The translations under genes were made by a program, and so were the position numbers. 64,000 bases of DNA from assembly GCA_036823195.1 (NCBI GenBank), contig DAISGI010000007.1, positions 1-64,000 on the forward strand, in the 5' to 3' direction. The notes beneath the pieces were generated by a model that searched no databases, was not told where the DNA came from, and saw only the letters and a list, made by a program, of their open reading frames with translations. Shown here one piece after another: positions 25,834 to 34,294 of the stretch (position 1 is the stretch's first letter; the number at the start of each line of letters is the position of its first letter). The stretch comes from UBA4874 sp002399435. GTDB lineage: Bacteria > Bacillota > Clostridia > Caldicoprobacterales > DTU083.

Positions 25834-27447
25834 ATGAATACCAAAACCGGATGGGGCAGGAACCGGATGAGGCAGGAAAAAGGGTTTTCCATGGCGAACT
25901 TAGGGGAGCAGGGGCGAAAAAGGAAAGAACAGTCCGAAGGAGAAAGGATCGCGGAAAATATGCCAGACAGCTTCAGCTTGCGGGAGCATGCAAAGCGGCT
26001 TCTTACCGATACATTTGGTTATACCGATTTTCGGAAAGGGCAATGGGAGGTCATTGAAAGTATTTTACAAGGAAGGAACACCGTTGCCATTTTTCCCACA
26101 GGAGGTGGCAAGTCCCTGTGCTTTCAGATTCCTGCTATGATGATGTCCGGCACGACGGTTGTGATTTCTCCGTTGATTTCCCTGATGAAGGATCAGGTGG
26201 ACAGCCTGGTGAAGAAAGGGATCGCCGCTTCCTTTCTCAGCAGTTCCCTGTTGGAGCATGAGGTGACCCGCCGGATCCATGAAATGGAAAATGGCCGCTA
26301 CAAGATTGTCTATATTGCGCCGGAACGGTTTCAATCCGATACCTTTTTCTCTGCACTGAAAAAGATCCATATTCCCTTCATTGCCATTGATGAAGCACAT
26401 TGTGTCTCTCAGTGGGGGCACAATTTCCGGCCGTCCTACCTGAAGATCAAGAATTTCATTCAGGCTGCCGGAAATCCCGTCATCGGGGCATTTACCGCCA
26501 CGGCCAACCGGAAAGTTCAGCAGGATATTGTGAACTTGCTGGGGCTGTCCCAATGCCGGTTGTTTTTAAGCAGCTTTGACCGCGCCAATCTGGAGTTCCG
26601 CGTGGAGGATCCTGCGAACCCCAGCCTGTATGTTCTGGATTATGTCAAAACTCATCCCGGAAAGTCCGGGATTGTCTATGCGGCGACCCGGAGAAATGTG
26701 GAGAATCTGTTTTTTTACCTGAAAAAGTTTGGTGTACAAGCCGGGATGTATCATGCCGGGCTTGCCGGGGAACAGCGCAGCCGATATCAGGATGGGTTCC
26801 TGAACGGGGAAATATCCGTCATGGTGGCTACCAATGCCTTTGGCATGGGGATTGATAAAAGTGATGTCCGCTATATTATTCATTACAATATGCCGATTTC
26901 CGTGGAAAGCTATTATCAGGAGGCCGGGCGGGCGGGAAGGGACGGGGAAAAAGCGGTTTGTATCCTGCTGAAGAACCCCGATGATTACAAGCTGAACCAA
27001 TATCTGATCAATGCAAATTATCCGCCGGTGAAGGTAGTAGAGGCATTGTTTCGCCGGGTCCGGAAGAGGCAGACAAAAGGGATTCCTGCGGAAATGCTGA
27101 TCAGCAGGAGAATGGGCGGCGCCTCCATGAGGGAAAGTGCACTGAGAAAAATTGTGGAGTACGGTTATGCGGAGATCCGCAGCGGCATCGTCTATTCGAT
27201 GGGAAAGAAGCATTTCACGCTGACCCAGAAGGAGATTGACCTTCATAAAGAAGTGGAGATGGAAAAGCTGGATGCCATGCAGCGGTATCTGGCAGAAAAA
27301 GTATGTCTTCGTGCCTATATCCTGCGCTATTTCAATGAAAAGCCCGCCAGGGAGCGCTGCGGCAACTGCAGTGTATGCCTGCGCAACAAGGAGCAGGATG
27401 AAGGAAAACTTATGAACCATGTGCTGGCGCATATTTTTGGAAAGTAG
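25834..27447 (+). CDS. recQ: Short RecQ-type ATP-dependent DNA helicase
   Basis: 537-residue SF2 helicase. Motif I is FPTGGGKSLCFQ (about residues 88-99), motif II is IDEAHCVSQWGHN (about 185-197), motif III is FTATAN (about 220-225) and motif VI is QEAGRAGRDG (about 368-377). A C-terminal zinc-binding segment CGNCSVC (about 510-516) follows. It lacks the winged-helix-plus-HRDC length of long RecQ (about 600 residues or more), so it is the short Firmicutes form. Translation may start later than ATG 25834 (at 25891 or 25960), since the first about 40 residues are low-complexity and the SD is weak. Confidence 0.92.
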   Translation: MNTKTGWGRNRMRQEKGFSMANLGEQGRKRKEQSEGERIAENMPDSFSLREHAKRLLTDTFGYTDFRKGQWEVIESILQGRNTVAIFPTGGGKSLCFQIPAMMMSGTTVVISPLISLMKDQVDSLVKKGIAASFLSSSLLEHEVTRRIHEMENGRYKIVYIAPERFQSDTFFSALKKIHIPFIAIDEAHCVSQWGHNFRPSYLKIKNFIQAAGNPVIGAFTATANRKVQQDIVNLLGLSQCRLFLSSFDRANLEFRVEDPANPSLYVLDYVKTHPGKSGIVYAATRRNVENLFFYLKKFGVQAGMYHAGLAGEQRSRYQDGFLNGEISVMVATNAFGMGIDKSDVRYIIHYNMPISVESYYQEAGRAGRDGEKAVCILLKNPDDYKLNQYLINANYPPVKVVEALFRRVRKRQTKGIPAEMLISRRMGGASMRESALRKIVEYGYAEIRSGIVYSMGKKHFTLTQKEIDLHKEVEMEKLDAMQRYLAEKVCLRAYILRYFNEKPARERCGNCSVCLRNKEQDEGKLMNHVLAHIFGK

Positions 27448-27873
27448 TGGAGTGGCAGTGCTGCATCGGCTCAGAACGCCGAGCCATGTTGCGAATCAGC
27501 ATCGACTCATCTCGCTTTTTTTCGGCCGCATCCAATGCAAGCATTCTGCCTGGGATGCTGAAAATGGCTGTGCCATTTTCACCTCAAAAGAGCTCGATGT
27601 CGTCGGCTGATTCTGCAACTAAGGCTAAGGCGTTCTTCGCTCTCTGCAGCACATGGGGATAGAAGGCGTACAGATACCAGACAGCTTTTGCTGTCCGCCT
27701 ATCGGATAAAAGAAATGGGAACGGTACAGATACCAGACAGCTCCTGTATTAAATTTAAAGATTGAAAAAGGAGATAGGCAGCGGATGCCGAATTCATATA
27801 GGTCGACAAATGGCTTCAATTGTCATTGTCAGACAGATAAAAGTCAGACAGAACAAAACAGGGAGGATGAAAA
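27448..27873. other. Gene-free spacer with possible gene remnant and a 19-bp direct repeat
   Basis: About 426 bases without a convincing gene. On the minus strand, 27655 to about 27446 reads as one coding-like frame broken by a single TGA (for example NALALVAESADDIELF, stop, GENGTAIFSIPGRMLALDA). I recognise no family for it. GTACAGATACCAGACAGCT occurs at 27668-27686 and again at 27724-27742. The last bases carry AGGGAGG, the SD of the oxidoreductase gene. Confidence 0.5.
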
Positions 27874-28962
27874 ATGTCAGAAAGAGAGATCAAAGTTGCA
27901 ATCATCGGATGCGGCGGTATCGCAAACGGAAAGCATATGCCCAGCCTGCATAAGCTGAGTCATGTCAAGCTGGTGGCTTTCTGCGACCTCATCGAGGAGC
28001 GGGCTGTCAAGGCCGCCAAACAATATGGTGTTCCGGACGCCAAAGTCTATACGGATTACAGGGAGCTTTTGAAAGACAGGGACATCGAGGTCGTTCATGT
28101 CTGCACCCCCAACCGTTCCCACGCGGAGATTTCCATTGCAGCTCTGGAAGCCGGCAAGCACGTTATGTGTGAAAAGCCCATGGCCAAAACTGCAGCAGAT
28201 GCCAGAAGAATGCTGGATGCCTGCAGGAGGACCGGGAAGAAGCTTACCATCGGATATCAGGGCAGACAGCGTCCCGATTCCCAATATCTGAAAAAGGTCT
28301 GTGAAGAAGGCACTCTCGGTGAGATTTATTTCGCAAAGGCGCATGCCATCCGCCGGCGCGCCGTTCCCACATGGGGCGTATTCCTGAATGAATTTGAACA
28401 GGGCGGCGGACCGCTGATCGATATTGGCACCCATGCCCTGGATCTGACACTTTGGATGATGGACAACTACAAGCCCAAATATGCCGTAGGGTCCACCTAT
28501 CATAAACTTGCAGACCATAAGAATGCAGCCAACGCATGGGGCCCGTGGGATCCGGAGAAGTTCACAGTGGAAGATTCTGCCTTTGGATTTGTTGTCATGG
28601 AAAATGGGGCGACCGTCATTCTGGAGTCCAGCTGGGCCCTGAATACCCTGCAGGTCGGCGAATCCCGAACGACTCTCTGTGGAACGGAAGGCGGGGCGGA
28701 TATGCAGGATGGCCTGCGGATCAACGGGGAGAAGTTTGGCAAGCTGTATACCACCAGGCCGGATCTGCAAACAGGCGGTGCGGATTTCTATGAGGGTCAC
28801 AGCGAAAGCGAGGCTGACCGGGAGGCAAGGCTCTGGATTGAAAGTGTCATTCATGACAGGGAACCTGTGGTAAAACCGGAGCAGGCACTGGTGGTCACCG
28901 AGATCCTTGAGGCGATTTATAAATCTGCCAAATCCGGTGAGCCGTACTATTTCAATAAATAA
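27874..28962 (+). CDS. Gfo/Idh/MocA-family oxidoreductase
   Basis: 362-residue NAD(P)-dependent dehydrogenase. The N-terminal Rossmann motif is VAIIGCGGIANGKHMPSL (about residues 8-25), and the family EKP signature appears as CEKPMAKT (about 99-106). A C-terminal alpha/beta substrate domain contains GGGPLIDIGTHALDLTLW (about 184-201) with the conserved Asp/His pair. These enzymes oxidise or reduce sugars, inositols or aminosugars; the substrate is not predictable. SD GGGAGG; monocistronic with a terminator downstream. Confidence 0.92.
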   Translation: MSEREIKVAIIGCGGIANGKHMPSLHKLSHVKLVAFCDLIEERAVKAAKQYGVPDAKVYTDYRELLKDRDIEVVHVCTPNRSHAEISIAALEAGKHVMCEKPMAKTAADARRMLDACRRTGKKLTIGYQGRQRPDSQYLKKVCEEGTLGEIYFAKAHAIRRRAVPTWGVFLNEFEQGGGPLIDIGTHALDLTLWMMDNYKPKYAVGSTYHKLADHKNAANAWGPWDPEKFTVEDSAFGFVVMENGATVILESSWALNTLQVGESRTTLCGTEGGADMQDGLRINGEKFGKLYTTRPDLQTGGADFYEGHSESEADREARLWIESVIHDREPVVKPEQALVVTEILEAIYKSAKSGEPYYFNK

Positions 28963-29036
28963 GCAGGACGGGAAAGACAGGTCACTGCAAGGATATACGG
29001 AAAATTGATATCCGGGGAAGCATTGTGCATGAGGGA

Positions 29037-29070
29037 GGATACACAGGGAACGGGACTGTGTATCTTCCTT
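29037..29070 (+). terminator. Intrinsic terminator after Gfo/Idh/MocA gene
   Basis: GATACACAG (29038-29046) pairs with CTGTGTATC (29056-29064), nine-base loop, followed by a T-rich tract TTCCTTTTCT. Confidence 0.82.
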
Positions 29071-29110
29071 TTCTGTATCGTTTTGTATCGTGAAAAAATG
29101 TCCGCACGGT

Positions 29111-29139
29111 TTGACTGAAATGTGGCAGAATGATAATAT
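29111..29139 (+). promoter_or_regulatory. Probable promoter for phosphoglucomutase gene
   Basis: TTGACT at 29111-29116 and TAATAT at 29134-29139 with 17-bp spacing. GATAAT at 29132-29137 is the alternative -10 with 15-bp spacing. Confidence 0.5.
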
Positions 29140-29200
29140 GAAGAGAAGAAAAAACCGGAACGATAGAAATGCATGCACGTGACAAGAGAGGAAAATGAAT

Positions 29201-30946
29201 ATGAATTACAGGGAGAAGTATCAAATGTGGCTCAAAAGCCCGTTGATAGATGAAGAGACCAAAGAGGAGCTCTCCTCGCTGAAAGGGAAAGACCAGGAGA
29301 TCGAGGACCGGTTCTATAAGGATCTGGAATTCGGCACGGGAGGCCTGAGAGGCGTCATCGGAGCAGGTTCCAATCGGATGAACCGTTACACTGTGGCCAA
29401 GGCAACCCAGGGGCTGGCGAACTATATCAAAAAAGCCGGTGACAAAGCGATGGCAGGCGGCGTCGTCATTGCCTATGATTCCCGAAGGAAGTCCCCGGAT
29501 TTTGCGCTGGATGCCGCCCAGGTTCTGTGCGCCAATGGGATCAGGACCTATTTGTATACGGAACTGCAGCCGACACCCGTGCTGTCCTTCAGTGTCCGGG
29601 AGTTGGGCGCGACGGCGGGTATTGTCATTACAGCAAGCCACAATGCTCCGGAATACAACGGCTATAAGGTCTATTGGAGCGACGGCGGCCAGATCCCGCC
29701 TCATCTGGATCATGAGATCATCCGGGAAGTGAATGCTGTGGAAAATTTCGCGGACATCCGCAGCATGCCGGTGCAGTGGGCAAAGGACAAGGGCTATCTG
29801 TGCTTCATCGGGGAAGAGGTCCTGTCAAAATACATCCGGAAGGTAAAGGATCTGTGCATTGACAGGAAGCTGGTGGAAAAGGAAGGCAAAAACCTGAAGG
29901 TGATTTATACGCCGATTCACGGTACGGGCAACAAACCGGTCCGCCGTGTGCTCAGGGAACTTGGCTTTGCGAACGTTACCGTCGTTCCGGAGCAGGAGAA
30001 GCCGGATCCCGACTTTTCCACTGTGGAGTATCCGAATCCGGAGAACAAGGAAGTGTTCACCCTGGCCATTGCCATGGCAGAGAAGCAGGGAGCGGATCTG
30101 ATCATTGGAACGGATCCGGATTGTGATCGGGTTGGCGTTGTGGTGAAAAACAGGCAGGGGGAATATGTGACCCTGACCGGAAATCAGACCGGAGCCCTTC
30201 TGGTGCATTATTATCTGAGCGCGCGGAAGGCGATGGGGTCGCTGCCGGAGAACGGCTGCATCATCAAGACCATTGTAACCGGCGAGATGGGCAGAAAAAT
30301 TGCAGAATCCTTCGGTGTGAAGACCCTGAACACCCTGACTGGTTTCAAGTTTATCGGTGAAAAAATCAAGGAATTTGAAAAAACCGGATCCCATACGTTC
30401 CTCTTTGGATATGAGGAAAGCTATGGCTATCTGACCGGGGATTTTGTCCGCGACAAGGATGCGGTCATTGCGTCCATGCTGATCTGTGAAATGGCTGCCT
30501 GGTACCGTTCCAGGGGGATGAATCTGTATGACGGTTTGGTTTCTCTCTGGGAGAGATACGGATATTTCAGGGAAACACTGAAATCCATTCAGATGACCGG
30601 CAAGGAAGGTATGGAAAAGATTACGGCCCTGATGGACCATCTTCGGGAAAACAAGCCGGATACCGTTGCCGGTGTGCCGGTTGTCCGGGTTGAGGATTAT
30701 CTGACAGGTAAGGCCGTGGATGGGAAGACAGGCCAGGAGTCGAAGCTGACCCTGCCGGTGTCCAATGTCCTGAAGTTCTGGCTGAAGGATGGATCATGGT
30801 TCTGTGCCAGGCCGTCCGGTACGGAGCCCAAGGTAAAGCTGTATTTTTCCGTGACAGGAAACAGCCTGGAGGATGCCAAAGCAAAGGACAAGGCTCTGAT
30901 TGATGCAGTGTATCGTCTGGTACAGCCGGAAGCGGGCCATATTTAA
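29201..30946 (+). CDS. pgcA: Alpha-phosphoglucomutase / phosphomannomutase
   Basis: 581-residue phosphohexomutase interconverting hexose-1- and hexose-6-phosphates. N-terminal region matches PgcA-type proteins (YKDLEFGTGGLRG, about residues 42-54). Active phosphoserine loop is TASHNAPEYNGYKVY (about 146-160), Mg-binding loop is GTDPDCDRVG (about 304-313), sugar loop is GYEESYGY (about 404-411), and the C-terminal phosphate-binding loop is RPSGTEPKVK (about 541-550). ATG 29201 is preferred to 29195 because GAGAGGA (29185-29191) then has nine-base spacing. It would feed glycogen or envelope sugar nucleotides. Confidence 0.94.
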   Translation: MNYREKYQMWLKSPLIDEETKEELSSLKGKDQEIEDRFYKDLEFGTGGLRGVIGAGSNRMNRYTVAKATQGLANYIKKAGDKAMAGGVVIAYDSRRKSPDFALDAAQVLCANGIRTYLYTELQPTPVLSFSVRELGATAGIVITASHNAPEYNGYKVYWSDGGQIPPHLDHEIIREVNAVENFADIRSMPVQWAKDKGYLCFIGEEVLSKYIRKVKDLCIDRKLVEKEGKNLKVIYTPIHGTGNKPVRRVLRELGFANVTVVPEQEKPDPDFSTVEYPNPENKEVFTLAIAMAEKQGADLIIGTDPDCDRVGVVVKNRQGEYVTLTGNQTGALLVHYYLSARKAMGSLPENGCIIKTIVTGEMGRKIAESFGVKTLNTLTGFKFIGEKIKEFEKTGSHTFLFGYEESYGYLTGDFVRDKDAVIASMLICEMAAWYRSRGMNLYDGLVSLWERYGYFRETLKSIQMTGKEGMEKITALMDHLRENKPDTVAGVPVVRVEDYLTGKAVDGKTGQESKLTLPVSNVLKFWLKDGSWFCARPSGTEPKVKLYFSVTGNSLEDAKAKDKALIDAVYRLVQPEAGHI

Positions 30947-30972
30947 CATGAGATAAGAGGGTGGAGGAGATA

Positions 30973-32745
30973 TTGGGCAAGAAGAAAATGTTCCGTACAT
31001 TTCTTTCCTATTACAAACCGCACTTGATGCTGTTTGTGCTGGATATGATCTGTGCACTTGCCATTTCGTTGATTGATCTTTATTTTCCCATGGTGACCAG
31101 GGAAGTGGTGGGGAAGGTTCTGCCTGCCGGGAAAGTGGACTTGTTCTGGAGGTTTATCGGTATTCTGATCTCCATGTATATGGTTCGTACCGGATTTCAA
31201 TATATTGTAAGTTACTGGGGGCATATTCTGGGGGTCCGGATGGAGTATGATATGCGCAGGGATCTGTTTTCCCATCTGCAGACCCTGCCTTTCCGGTTCT
31301 ATGACAAAAACCGGACAGGTCATCTCATGTCCAGAATGGTGAATGATCTGAATGAGATTTCAGAGCTGTCGCATCATGGACCGGAGGATTTGTTCCTGTC
31401 CCTGGTTATGCTGATCGGATCGTTCTTTATGCTGATCACCGTGGAATGGCGGCTGGCGCTCATTGTATACCTGATCATTCCGGTAATGATCTGGTTTGCC
31501 ATGAAGTACCGGAAACGGATGAACCGGGCTTTCAAGACCATGAGAGTAAAGCTGGCAGATGTGAATGCGCAGCTGGAAAGCAGCATCTCCGGTATCCGGG
31601 TTTCCAAGTCCTTTACCAATGAGGAATACGAGAAGGATAAGTTTGGAGAAGGAAATCAGCAGTTCCGTGATTCAAAATATGTGTCCTATAAAAATATGGC
31701 GGTTTTTGAAACCGGAATAGAATACTTTTCCAGTATGCTGAATGTGGTTGTCGTTGCAGTCGGTGGGTATTTTATTTATAGGGGACAGATGGAGACGGCG
31801 GACCTTTTGGCGTTTATCATGTATGTGGGGGTATTCTTGCAGCCCATCCGCCGGCTGGCAAACTTCATGCAGCAGTTTGAGTCGGGAATGACCGGCGTGG
31901 AGCGGTTCTGCGAGATTATGGAGATCCAGTCCGATATCGTCGATGCGCCGGATGCAAAAGAACTGAAAAATGTTCATGGGGATATCGAGTTTGATCATGT
32001 CAGCTTTTCCTATGACGGCAATGAAAAGATTCTGAAGAATATCAACATCGCCATCCCGTCCGGCAAGACCATTGCCCTGGTCGGGCCTTCCGGCGGCGGA
32101 AAAACCACCCTGTGCCACCTGATACCCCGTTTTTATGAGGTGAAGGACGGTGTGATCCGGATCGATGGCAGCGACATCAGGAGTTATACCCTGAAATCCC
32201 TGCGTCAGAACATCGGGCTGGTTCAGCAGGATGTGTTCCTGTTTGCCGGAACCATAAAGGAGAATATCCTGTACGGCAAGGTGGATGCGACGGAGAAAGA
32301 TCTGATTCAGGCTTCAAAAAATGCCAATATCCATGATTTTATCATGAGTCTGCCCGATGGGTACGATACCCAGGTGGGAGAACGGGGGGCGCGTCTTTCC
32401 GGCGGACAGAAGCAGCGGATTTCCATTGCACGGGTTTTTCTGAAAAATCCTCCGATCCTGCTGCTGGATGAAGCGACCTCCGCACTGGACAATGAGACGG
32501 AAATCCGGATTCAACAGGCGCTGGATCACCTGTCCAAAGGACGAACCACACTGGTGATCGCCCACAGGCTGTCCACCATCAAGAATGCGGACCGTATCCT
32601 GGTCCTGACGGAGGATGGAATCGCCGAGCAGGGGACCCATGAAGAGCTAATGGAGTTGGGAGGGCTCTATTCCGAGCTTTACCAGGCTCAGTTCCGGGAG
32701 TATACTCCGGAAGAATCCGATATCCATCCGGATCCGGTCAGTTAG
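30973..32745 (+). CDS. ABC exporter half-transporter, probably homodimeric
   Basis: 590-residue TMD-NBD exporter with canonical motifs: GPSGGGKTT, LSGGQKQR, ILLLDEATSALD and AHRLST. Unlike the other three exporter loci it has no partner gene, so a homodimer of the MsbA/BmrA kind is likely. Translation probably begins at TTG 30973, five bases after GGAGG (30963-30967); GTG 30961, four codons upstream, is the alternative. It starts 26 bases after the phosphoglucomutase stop, so readthrough from that gene is likely. Confidence 0.92.
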   Translation: MGKKKMFRTFLSYYKPHLMLFVLDMICALAISLIDLYFPMVTREVVGKVLPAGKVDLFWRFIGILISMYMVRTGFQYIVSYWGHILGVRMEYDMRRDLFSHLQTLPFRFYDKNRTGHLMSRMVNDLNEISELSHHGPEDLFLSLVMLIGSFFMLITVEWRLALIVYLIIPVMIWFAMKYRKRMNRAFKTMRVKLADVNAQLESSISGIRVSKSFTNEEYEKDKFGEGNQQFRDSKYVSYKNMAVFETGIEYFSSMLNVVVVAVGGYFIYRGQMETADLLAFIMYVGVFLQPIRRLANFMQQFESGMTGVERFCEIMEIQSDIVDAPDAKELKNVHGDIEFDHVSFSYDGNEKILKNINIAIPSGKTIALVGPSGGGKTTLCHLIPRFYEVKDGVIRIDGSDIRSYTLKSLRQNIGLVQQDVFLFAGTIKENILYGKVDATEKDLIQASKNANIHDFIMSLPDGYDTQVGERGARLSGGQKQRISIARVFLKNPPILLLDEATSALDNETEIRIQQALDHLSKGRTTLVIAHRLSTIKNADRILVLTEDGIAEQGTHEELMELGGLYSELYQAQFREYTPEESDIHPDPVS

Positions 32746-32788
32746 GGTCTCCAGTAAGCAATAACAGACGACGGGGAGGGGATTGCCT

Positions 32789-33397
32789 TTGAAGGATTAT
32801 ATGTCGGCAGGGAAATCCGCTGAGCAGGAACGAGTGATCAAACGATCCCGGTTCATCGGCAGAACCTATCTCATTTCGTCCGAAGAGGAAATCCCTCTGT
32901 CCCTGGAAGACAGCAGAAAGCGTTATCCGGGAGCCACACATTACTGTTATGGAGCAGTTGTGGGAGCGGACGGACTGATCCGCCGTTTTTCCGACGACGG
33001 GGAACCGGGCGGCACTGCCGGCATGCCGATCCTGCAGGTTCTGATGCGGAAAGAGCTGAGAAATACACTGGTTGTTGTGGTACGCTATTTCGGCGGAATC
33101 AAACTGGGAGCAGGAGGCCTGATCCGGGCATACAGCGGCACGGCTTCCGATGCGATCCGAAAAGCCGGTACGGTAAAGGTGGCATACAGCAGCCGGGGCG
33201 TTCTGACCATCGACTACCGTTTGCTTGGAAGTGTGGAAAATTTTCTCCGCCGTGAAGGGATCTCCATACAGGAAGTTCAATATGGGAAAGAGGTTCAGAT
33301 GCAGATCCTTACCCGCCAGGATTGGGACAGTGTGGCGAGCCGGCTGACGGATCTCTGCAGAGGAAACGTGCGGATCCGGCGGGCAGAGGGAACATGA
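32789..33397 (+). CDS. YigZ/IMPACT (UPF0029) family protein
   Basis: 202 residues with the IMPACT signature: KRSRFIG near the N-terminus, YCYGAVVG (about residues 51-58), SDDGEPGGTAGMPIL (about 67-81) and YFGGIKLGAGGLIRAYS (about 99-115). A C-terminal DUF1949-like ferredoxin fold follows. The family is linked to translation regulation, but the bacterial function is unclear. Start TTG 32789 has GGAGGG (32775-32780) eight bases upstream; the first in-frame TTG at 32783 is too close. Its last 15 codons are duplicated downstream. Confidence 0.92.
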   Translation: MKDYMSAGKSAEQERVIKRSRFIGRTYLISSEEEIPLSLEDSRKRYPGATHYCYGAVVGADGLIRRFSDDGEPGGTAGMPILQVLMRKELRNTLVVVVRYFGGIKLGAGGLIRAYSGTASDAIRKAGTVKVAYSSRGVLTIDYRLLGSVENFLRREGISIQEVQYGKEVQMQILTRQDWDSVASRLTDLCRGNVRIRRAEGT

Positions 33398-33446
33398 GGA
33401 GACGGCTGACGGATCTTTGCAGAGGAAACGTGCGGATCCGGCGGGC
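33341..33446 (+). repeat. 62-bp tandem duplication of the yigZ 3' end
   Basis: The 44 bases 33341-33384 recur at 33403-33446 with one mismatch (C/T at the eighth base of GGATCT(C/T)TG), offset 62 bases. The second copy lies in the spacer before araD, and its RLTDLCRGNVRIRRA codons are still in an open frame. The near identity implies a recent event. Confidence 0.93.
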
Positions 33447-33495
33447 TCCGGAAAAAGAAAATCAAAAATATATGGGAAGAGAGGGCGATTGGATC

Positions 33496-34188
33496 ATGTT
33501 GGAAGAACTGAAAAAGCAGGTTTGGGAGGCAAATCAGGAGCTTCCTGAAAGAGGCCTGGTTTTGTATACCTGGGGAAATGTCAGCGCTTTGGACCGGGGG
33601 AAAGGTTTGGTTGTCATAAAGCCCAGTGGTGTTTCCTATCGGGACATGAAGCCGGAGGATATGGTTGTGGTGGACCTGGACGGCAGGGCAGTGGAAGGGG
33701 AACTCCGGCCTTCCTCTGACCTGGATACCCATCTGGCCTTATATCGGAATTTCTCCGGTATCAACGGGATTGTCCACACCCACTCCACCTGGGCAACCAT
33801 ATGGGCGCAGGCCGGTATGGCGGTTCCCCCACTGGGAACCACGCATGCCGACTATTTTTATGGAGAGATCCCCTGCACCCGCAGGATGACACGGGATGAG
33901 ACCGGGGAAGGTTATGAGGAGAAGACCGGGCAGGTCATCCTGGAAGCGTTCCGTACAGTGGATCCCCTTGCTGTCCCGGGAGTATTGGTTCACAGTCATG
34001 GGCCATTCTGCTGGGGGAAGGATGCCGGGGACGCCGTTTATCATGCCGTGGTGCTGGAGCAGCTGGCAAAAATGGCATATCACACGGTTTTGCTCAATCC
34101 GGATGTAACACCCATTGGCAGGGACCTTTTGGATCGGCACTTTCTCCGGAAGCATGGTGCCAATGCCTATTATGGACAGGAGAAGTAG
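33496..34188 (+). CDS. araD: L-ribulose-5-phosphate 4-epimerase
   Basis: 230-residue class II aldolase-fold enzyme epimerising L-ribulose-5-phosphate to D-xylulose-5-phosphate. Motifs run in the same order as in E. coli AraD: GNVSALDR, IKPSGV, PSSDLDTHLALY, zinc ligands in VHTHSTWATIWAQAG, GTTHADYFYGEIPCTR, VLVHSHGPFCWGKDA, and the ending LRKHGANAYYGQ. ATG 33496 is used; the open frame reaches further upstream only because of the yigZ tail duplication. No araA, araB or transporter is nearby, so it may serve ascorbate or another pentose route. It converges on the hydrogenase gene 106 bases away. Confidence 0.94.
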   Translation: MLEELKKQVWEANQELPERGLVLYTWGNVSALDRGKGLVVIKPSGVSYRDMKPEDMVVVDLDGRAVEGELRPSSDLDTHLALYRNFSGINGIVHTHSTWATIWAQAGMAVPPLGTTHADYFYGEIPCTRRMTRDETGEGYEEKTGQVILEAFRTVDPLAVPGVLVHSHGPFCWGKDAGDAVYHAVVLEQLAKMAYHTVLLNPDVTPIGRDLLDRHFLRKHGANAYYGQEK

Positions 34189-34294
34189 GAGAAGCCGGTT
34201 CGACGAGTAGATTTTATCATCGAAACGATGTCTGATACAAAAAAGCCGGAAAAAGCCGGAACCCAAAAAAACAGAGTGGAAAGAACAGAACGGA

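Noticed and set aside
33322..33495. Upstream extension of araD by 58 codons
   Set aside because: The extension is the out-of-frame yigZ tail and its duplicate; AraD homology begins at MLEELKKQVW and the length from there is the family length.
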